The position numbers and the translations under genes are program-made. From assembly GCF_029675105.1 (NCBI RefSeq), contig NZ_JAQQFV010000004.1, forward strand, positions 62,001 through 126,000: a DNA stretch of 64,000 bases, read 5' to 3'. The notes under the pieces were generated by a model. That model saw only the letters and a program-made list of their open reading frames with translations, was not told the origin of the DNA and searched no databases. This document shows, one piece after another, positions 59,530 through 64,000 of the stretch. The first letter of the stretch is position 1. Every line of letters starts with the position of its first letter. Origin of the DNA: Nocardia anocheti. Lineage in GTDB: Bacteria > Actinomycetota > Actinomycetes > Mycobacteriales > Mycobacteriaceae.

Positions 59530-59802
59530 ATGATCCTTGCCGTCGTCACCGATACCTTGGCGCAGATCGGGAATCCGACGCCGGAGGCACCGCCGCTGTC
59601 GGAGAAGATCCTGCAGCTCGTGCGGTATTTCACCTGGTTCATCCTGCTGTCCGGTGTGATCGCCATCACCTACGCGGGCGGAAAGTTCGCCTGGGAGAAG
59701 TGGACCGGCGGCGGGCTCGAGTCGCCGAAGATGATCGCGGGCGCGATGATCGGCGGGGTCGTGGCCACCAGCGCGGGCACCATCATGAACGCGATGCTCT
59801 GA
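59530..59802 (+). CDS. Two-helix small membrane protein B (Ter locus)
   Basis: 90 aa, about 70 percent identical to protein A by eye across IGNPTPEAPPLSEKILQLVR, FILLSGVIAITYAGGKFAWEKW, and AGAMIGGVVATSAGTIMNAM. The pair is divergent (back to back), suggesting two versions with opposite promoters. Role unknown. Confidence 0.75.
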   Translation: MILAVVTDTLAQIGNPTPEAPPLSEKILQLVRYFTWFILLSGVIAITYAGGKFAWEKWTGGGLESPKMIAGAMIGGVVATSAGTIMNAML

Positions 59803-59809
59803 GTCCGAC

Positions 59810-60298
59810 TCAGCCCAGCAGCCGGGCGAGGTAGGCGTCGAGGTTGTCGCGCACGCGCTGAGCCTTCTCCTCGGGGGTCAGGTCCTCGCGGTACCGGCTG
59901 CCCATCGCGGGCCGCTTCTTGTTGCGCGCGTAGAGCGAGCAGGCCAGATCGGTGCACATGAGCGTGCCGACGGTATTGCCGCGCCTGCCCGCTTCCCCGG
60001 CCTTGGCGGCCGTCATCAGCGAGACGCCGCCACCGGAGTGGGTGGTCAGGCAGATCGTGCACATCTGGGTCTTGCCGGTGCCGCCGGTCTCGTGCCGCAG
60101 GGCGACGCTGACCAGGCCGTCCTCGCGCGGAACGGTGAGGTAGCAGCGGCCCGCGTAGGACGGGTCGGTCCAGCCGAGGAAGTCGAGATCTTCCCAGGGG
60201 CGTTCGGCCAGGTCACGCGGCACGTTGAGGCGTTTGGCGTCGCCCTTGGAACAGTTGACGAACGACGACCTGATGTCACGTTCGGTGACGGGGTCCAT
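59810..60298 (-). CDS. FBP-domain zinc-finger protein
   Basis: 162 aa, AAGGA upstream. Treble-clef cysteines in TQMCTICLTTHSGG and LMCTDLACSLYARNKKRP match the FBP (FusB/elongation-factor-G-binding-like) C-terminal domain. Such proteins bind EF-G or ribosomes. Lies between the small membrane protein B (convergent, 7 bases) and the TerD-VWA gene, same strand as the latter. Confidence 0.85.
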   Translation of the reverse strand: MDPVTERDIRSSFVNCSKGDAKRLNVPRDLAERPWEDLDFLGWTDPSYAGRCYLTVPREDGLVSVALRHETGGTGKTQMCTICLTTHSGGGVSLMTAAKAGEAGRRGNTVGTLMCTDLACSLYARNKKRPAMGSRYREDLTPEEKAQRVRDNLDAYLARLLG

Positions 60299-60380
60299 GG
60301 TGTGTCCTTTCAGCCTGCGATCCACAAACGGTAGACACGCTAACGATCACCCCGGATGGCGACAACCGGTTTTCCGCACG

Positions 60381-61622
60381 CTACGGCCCGACGATGCCCG
60401 CGGCCCTGGCGGCGCGCAGCCAGTCGGGGAACTCGCCGAGCAGCAGGCGGTAGAGCTCGGCGTCGTCGACACGGTCGATGTCGTCGAGGGCGAAGAAGCC
60501 CGCGTTGTCCACGACCCGTCCGTCGAGTTCGTCCAGCGTTCGCAGCACCCCGAAATTGGCCTTGCCCAGGCCGATGAACTGCCAGAACGCGGGCAGATGC
60601 GCGGCTTCGCGCATGAGCGCCGCGATCTCACGCTTCTTGGCGAAGCCGCCGTCGGTGAAGAACAGCACCAGCGTCGGCGCGGGGCTCGCGGCCAGGGTGT
60701 CGATGACGGCGCGCATGATCGGCAGTTCGTCGTTGCGGCCGCCGAGCCGGTCGTAGTCGATGCCCTCGTGGGTGCCGCTCAGATGCAGGTAGGTGCGCGC
60801 CCACTGCTCGCCACCGGCCACGGTGATATCGGGCAGCTGGGCGTAGGTCAGCGCGTAGAGATAGGCCTCGAGGGTGCCGTCGTCGTCGAGTTGGGTGGCG
60901 ACCGGGATCATCCGCTCCACCACCCGGTGCACGGTGCCGCCCCGATACAGCTTCTGCATGCTGCCGGTCTTGTCGATCACCAGCACCACCCGCGCCCTGG
61001 TCCCGAAGGCGCTCTTGTCGATCAGGACCTTGGCGACCGCGCGCTTGCGCAGGTCCAACAGCTGCTTCTTCTCGAAGCTCAGCGCGGCCTCGCCCGGCAC
61101 GGTCCGCACGCTCGGCGCGGCCGCCGGTTCTGGTTCGTCGTCAACGGTCACGCCGTGATCGGTCACCAGATCCGCGAATCCCCCGGCGTAGCCCTGCCCG
61201 ACCGCGCGCACCTTCCACTGCGCGCCGCGCCGATACAGCTCGACCGCGATCACCACCGATTCCTGATCGAGCCCCTCGATCACATACTCGAACAGCACGT
61301 TTCCGGCCCGATCGCGCACCGAGGCCACCGGCGCCGCCGCACCACCGAACCGGTCGCCGTCGGTCGCCGCGGTGATCACCACCCGGACCTGCGCGATGTC
61401 CGCCGGGACCGCCGCGGGCTCGACCTCCAGCGCGGCACCGGTCCAGCGCACCCCCGGCGCCTGCGGCTGGTTGAAGAACACGAAGTCCGCGTCCGAGCGC
61501 ACCGTGCCCGCCTCGGTCACCAGCAGCGCCGACAGGTCCGCCGCCACCCCGCCGCGCACCGCCAGCACCACCTCGGCGCCGTCGAGTCCCGCGTTCTGTC
61601 CCTTGACCAGCACAGCAGTCAC
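60381..61622 (-). CDS. TerD-VWA (TerF-like) protein
   Basis: 413 aa from GTG with AGGAG upstream. Residues 1-160 are a TerD domain (SDADFVFFNQP, VVIAVELYRRGAQWKVRAVG). Residues about 205-413 are a VWA domain with MIDAS DKTGS at 217-221 and a later FFTDGG. The TerD-VWA architecture is TerF-like and typical of tellurite-resistance/stress systems. Divergent from the ATP-grasp gene and apart from the HNH fusion by about 1.3 kb of small genes. Confidence 0.92.
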   Translation of the reverse strand: MTAVLVKGQNAGLDGAEVVLAVRGGVAADLSALLVTEAGTVRSDADFVFFNQPQAPGVRWTGAALEVEPAAVPADIAQVRVVITAATDGDRFGGAAAPVASVRDRAGNVLFEYVIEGLDQESVVIAVELYRRGAQWKVRAVGQGYAGGFADLVTDHGVTVDDEPEPAAAPSVRTVPGEAALSFEKKQLLDLRKRAVAKVLIDKSAFGTRARVVLVIDKTGSMQKLYRGGTVHRVVERMIPVATQLDDDGTLEAYLYALTYAQLPDITVAGGEQWARTYLHLSGTHEGIDYDRLGGRNDELPIMRAVIDTLAASPAPTLVLFFTDGGFAKKREIAALMREAAHLPAFWQFIGLGKANFGVLRTLDELDGRVVDNAGFFALDDIDRVDDAELYRLLLGEFPDWLRAARAAGIVGP

Positions 61623-61703
61623 TGCCTTCTCCTCTTCGCGCACCACGTTCGGCCGTGATCCACCACACCCTAGAGGCAACCATGCCGATGCGAGGCGGTC
61701 CGG

Positions 61704-62516
61704 ATGACGAATACCTCGCCGAACCGGCTGCGCGGGTGCATGATTGAGGTGATGCAATTCACCACCGCGTTTGTGCAGTACGCCGGATCGGGACCGATGC
61801 GGCACGAAGAGACGTTGCTCGTCCAGGTGCTGGAACGTCTCGAGATCCCCGTGCGCCACTACAGCCTCAACCGGGTCCGGCGGGGTCAGCTACCGCTGGG
61901 ACCGGGGACATTCATCGCCGGTGACGTGGATGCCATGCACGGCGCGATGCGCCAGTTGCAGATCCCGATCCCCGCCCCCGACGACTATCCCGAGGCGTTG
62001 CGCCCGTATCTGCGGCGCCGGGTCTGGACCTCGACGCTGGGTGAGGTCGAGCGCGCGCTCGACAGCGGTGAGCTGGCTCCGCTGTTCGTGAAACCGGCCT
62101 ACCGGCGCAAGAGTTTTCCCGGGACGGTGTGCTACTCGGATCGCGATTTCGCGGCGTTCGGGCATGTCAGCCGCCGGCAGCCGGTGCACTGTTCGGAGCT
62201 GGTCACCTGGCTCTCGGAGTACCGCGTCTACGTCTCGCGCGGCCGGATCCTCGCCGTCGACCACTACGCCGGTGACCGCGCCCGTCGTCTAGACCGTGCC
62301 GTGGTCGAATCGGCCGTCACCGCCCATCGGCGTGCCGGGACCGCGCCGAGCGCCTACGCCCTGGACTTCGGTGTCCTCGCCGACGGCAGCACCGCCCTGA
62401 TCGAAGCCAACGACGGCTTCGCCCTCGGCGCCTACGACATCGCCCCCGACCTCTACACCGAGTTGCTCATGGAGCGCTGGCGCGAACTGCTCGACCGCCG
62501 CTGGAATCCGGCCTGA
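61704..62516 (+). CDS. ATP-grasp protein (R2K clade)
   Basis: 270 aa. LFVKPAYRRKSFPGTVCYSD is the Lys/Arg nucleotide region, YRVYVSRGRILAVDHYAGD the R2K signature, and DFGVLADGSTALIEANDGFA the metal-binding Asp/Glu/Asn set. ATP-grasp enzymes recur in Ter gene neighbourhoods, where they are predicted to build a small amide-linked metabolite. GAGG lies 8 bases before the ATG at 61704; ATGs at 61740 and 61752 are alternatives. Confidence 0.82.
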   Translation: MTNTSPNRLRGCMIEVMQFTTAFVQYAGSGPMRHEETLLVQVLERLEIPVRHYSLNRVRRGQLPLGPGTFIAGDVDAMHGAMRQLQIPIPAPDDYPEALRPYLRRRVWTSTLGEVERALDSGELAPLFVKPAYRRKSFPGTVCYSDRDFAAFGHVSRRQPVHCSELVTWLSEYRVYVSRGRILAVDHYAGDRARRLDRAVVESAVTAHRRAGTAPSAYALDFGVLADGSTALIEANDGFALGAYDIAPDLYTELLMERWRELLDRRWNPA

Positions 62517-62589
62517 TCGGACACGTGTCGCGCTCCGCGTCTCCCACCCTCGGCCTTTAGCCTGAACCGAGTCGAGGCATGGAGGACCC

Positions 62590-63087
62590 ATGAGTGACGG
62601 CACGACCACGCTGACCGCACGCCTGATCGATTCCTGCTCCCAATTCGCCAACCGGCACGGCCTCTATCTCGGCCGCCGCTCCACCGCCCTGCACGTGGCC
62701 CTCTACCGCCGCACCCACGGCCGCCTCGGCGCCCGCATGCCCGCCCACCCCGAGGCCCGCATCCTCCTGCTCGACCACACCGGCGCCCGCACCGGCCACC
62801 GCCGCACCTCTCCCCTCATCTACTACGCCGACGGCGACACCCTCGCCATCGTCGCCTCCAAAGCGGGCCTGCCCCACCACCCCGCCTGGTTCCACAACCT
62901 GAAAGCCCACCCCGACACCACCATCCAACTGGGCCCCACCACCCTCCCCGTGCACGCCCGCGTAGCCACCCCCGAAGAACGCACCCTCCTCTGGCCCCAC
63001 CTGGTCGCCATCTTCCCCAGCTACGCCGCCTACGAACAAACCACCACCCGCACCATCCCCATAGTCCTCCTCACACCCCGCCTGTGA
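62590..63087 (+). CDS. Deazaflavin (F420)-dependent nitroreductase
   Basis: 165 aa of the Ddn family: LLLDHTGARTGHRRTSPLIY with the F420-binding loop, VASKAGLPHHPAWFHNLKAH, PDTTIQL and a C-terminal FPSYAAYEQTTTRTIPIVLL. It should use reduced F420. GGAGG lies 6 bases before the ATG. Unlinked to the Ter genes. Confidence 0.92.
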   Translation: MSDGTTTLTARLIDSCSQFANRHGLYLGRRSTALHVALYRRTHGRLGARMPAHPEARILLLDHTGARTGHRRTSPLIYYADGDTLAIVASKAGLPHHPAWFHNLKAHPDTTIQLGPTTLPVHARVATPEERTLLWPHLVAIFPSYAAYEQTTTRTIPIVLLTPRL

Positions 63088-63290
63088 TCGCGGCCGAGCA
63101 ATCTCCAGGTCCGCTGAACGTCGGAATCCGCTAACTGGATGGTCCGGAATGTGTGCTAGTTCATACCGATAAGCGCACCTTTCGGGACAATGAATTCGAT
63201 CGGTGGGGTGCGGCTGGAGAAAGAAATTCTGGAACCGGTAGGTTTCGCTCGGCGGGTAGAGTTCGGGCCCGGCGGGAAAAAGGGGGAATG

Positions 63291-63364
63291 TGGGGCGGGT
63301 GGGGCTCGAACCCACGACCAGCGGATTATGAGTCCGCGGCTCTAACCGACTGAGCTACCGCCCC
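63291..63364 (-). tRNA. tRNA-Met (anticodon CAT; tRNA-Ile2 not excluded)
   Basis: 74-nt cloverleaf on the minus strand: acceptor GGGGCGG / CCGCCCC, anticodon loop CTCATAA on a CGGA/TCCG stem, T arm GGGTTCGAGCCC. The CAT anticodon could be elongator Met or lysidine-modified Ile2; sequence alone does not separate them here. Confidence 0.93.
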
Positions 63365-63527
63365 TGGCCGCGGGTGTCCGCGGGCGTGTCGGATGGTACC
63401 CGGTGGGGCGTGGGGTTGACCAGCTGTGCGGGGTGGTCGGGGCGACCGGGCCGGGCTGTCCTGGGACGATGCGACGGCCCGGTCGCTGGGAGTGGTGGAT
63501 GGATGGGGTGGGCGTGAGGGGTGCGGG

Positions 63528-63680
63528 TCAAGCCCTGTCGGCCGTCTGACGCTCAGATCGCGCGCGTAGCGCACGGTCGCGACGTTCGGTGGAACCCCCC
63601 GGGTTGCTGGCGACTTTGATGACGGCGACGACCAGCAACAGAACAGCAGCAATCACTGCGATGACAATTATTCCCTGCAC
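63528..63680 (-). CDS. 50-aa single-pass membrane microprotein
   Basis: GTG start gives one transmembrane helix (IIVIAVIAAVLLLVVAVI), then a basic tail rich in Arg (SNPGGSTERRDRALRARSER). No ribosome binding site. It is the only frame in this stretch with a coherent helix; small proteins of this type are common in actinobacteria and often unannotated. Confidence 0.55.
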   Translation of the reverse strand: MQGIIVIAVIAAVLLLVVAVIKVASNPGGSTERRDRALRARSERQTADRA

Positions 63681-63721
63681 ACAATGAACTTAACGCGTAT
63701 TCCCTTGCGGCGCTGAACAAG

Positions 63722-64000
63722 TTACAATCGCGCGGCGATCGTCAAGAGTGTACGGCCGAGCGCGGAACGATTCTCGATGGAACTATGCGCGTCGCGAACC
63801 CGGTCGAGCGGGAAGGCCTGGCCGACAATCACTTCGAGGCGTCCGGCGGCGACCTCGGCCTGGGCGCGACGGGCCAGGGCGGACCAATCGATCGGCCCGC
63901 TGACCACGTCGAACAGACCCAGCACCGTAACTCCCCTGGCCACAGCGCTTTCGGCACCCGTCTCGACGAAACCGCCCGCCGCGGAGCCGTATCCGAGGAA
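63722..64000 (-). CDS. Quinone oxidoreductase / zinc-type dehydrogenase, C-terminal part (runs off window)
   Basis: The frame enters from the right edge (about 92 residues). GFVETGAESAVARGVTVLGL and VIVGQAFPLDRVRDAHSSIE plus the C-terminal LGRTLLTIAARL are typical of the medium-chain quinone oxidoreductase C terminus. The N-terminal catalytic part is outside the window. Confidence 0.85.
   Translation of the reverse strand, partial: FLGYGSAAGGFVETGAESAVARGVTVLGLFDVVSGPIDWSALARRAQAEVAAGRLEVIVGQAFPLDRVRDAHSSIENRSALGRTLLTIAARL

Overview
The window is high-GC chromosomal DNA from a mycolic-acid-making actinobacterium, most likely Nocardia or a close relative. The evidence is a FAS-II operon of mycobacterial type (fabD-acpM-kasA-accD6 behind a MabR-like regulator), a homodimeric aceE, an AhpE peroxiredoxin, many GTG/TTG starts, and gene neighbourhoods that match the M. 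tuberculosis Rv2228c-Rv2247 region. Assignments rest on reading motifs and recalled family features; no database search was run.

Layout. 0-7.6 kb: RNase H/phosphatase, zinc-ribbon coiled-coil protein, Nif3-like protein, CobC-like aminotransferase, then divergent ptpA-SURF1 and cobD; a probable 5' end of rnpB sits at the left edge. 7.6-12.4 kb: an ECF41 sigma factor with its own recognisable promoter, alanine dehydrogenase, a Cys-repeat lipoprotein, a metallo-hydrolase and a GlxA-type regulator. 12.4-13.5 kb: a decayed IS200/IS605-type tnpB element, then gamma-carbonic anhydrase, TetR, an orphan adenine methyltransferase, a secreted VWA protein, and a nitroreductase/HxlR pair. 20.4-21.0 kb: IS110 and VOC gene remnants. 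21.1-31.5 kb: the FAS-II/pyruvate dehydrogenase block plus lipoprotein, DUF3052, ahpE and tRNA-Val; compared with M. tuberculosis this block is inverted relative to the cobD end and kasB is missing. 31.5-46.3 kb: accessory enzymes and regulators, including an HxlR/azoreductase pair, an ECF sigma factor preceded by a tiny membrane ORF, two methyltransferases, and an iron-box-controlled operon (secreted Mtb12-like protein plus ABC exporter). 46.4-51.2 kb: a Zur-type zinc uptake locus (aztA / aztB-aztC-aztD) in which the permease is fused to a second AztD-like lipoprotein domain. 51.2-57.2 kb: DUF1801, NDMA-dependent alcohol dehydrogenase with a KstR-like box, DinB, a phosphotransferase, and fused pabAB. 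57.3-62.5 kb: a Ter-type locus (TerD-HNH fusion, TerD-VWA fusion, R2K ATP-grasp, FBP zinc protein, and twin two-helix membrane proteins). 62.6-64 kb: deazaflavin reductase, tRNA-CAT, a one-helix microprotein and a truncated quinone reductase.

The most promising under-described systems are the Ter-like locus at 57.3-62.5 kb, the iron-box operon at 41.1-43.1 kb, and the AztB-AztD fusion at 48.5-50.5 kb.
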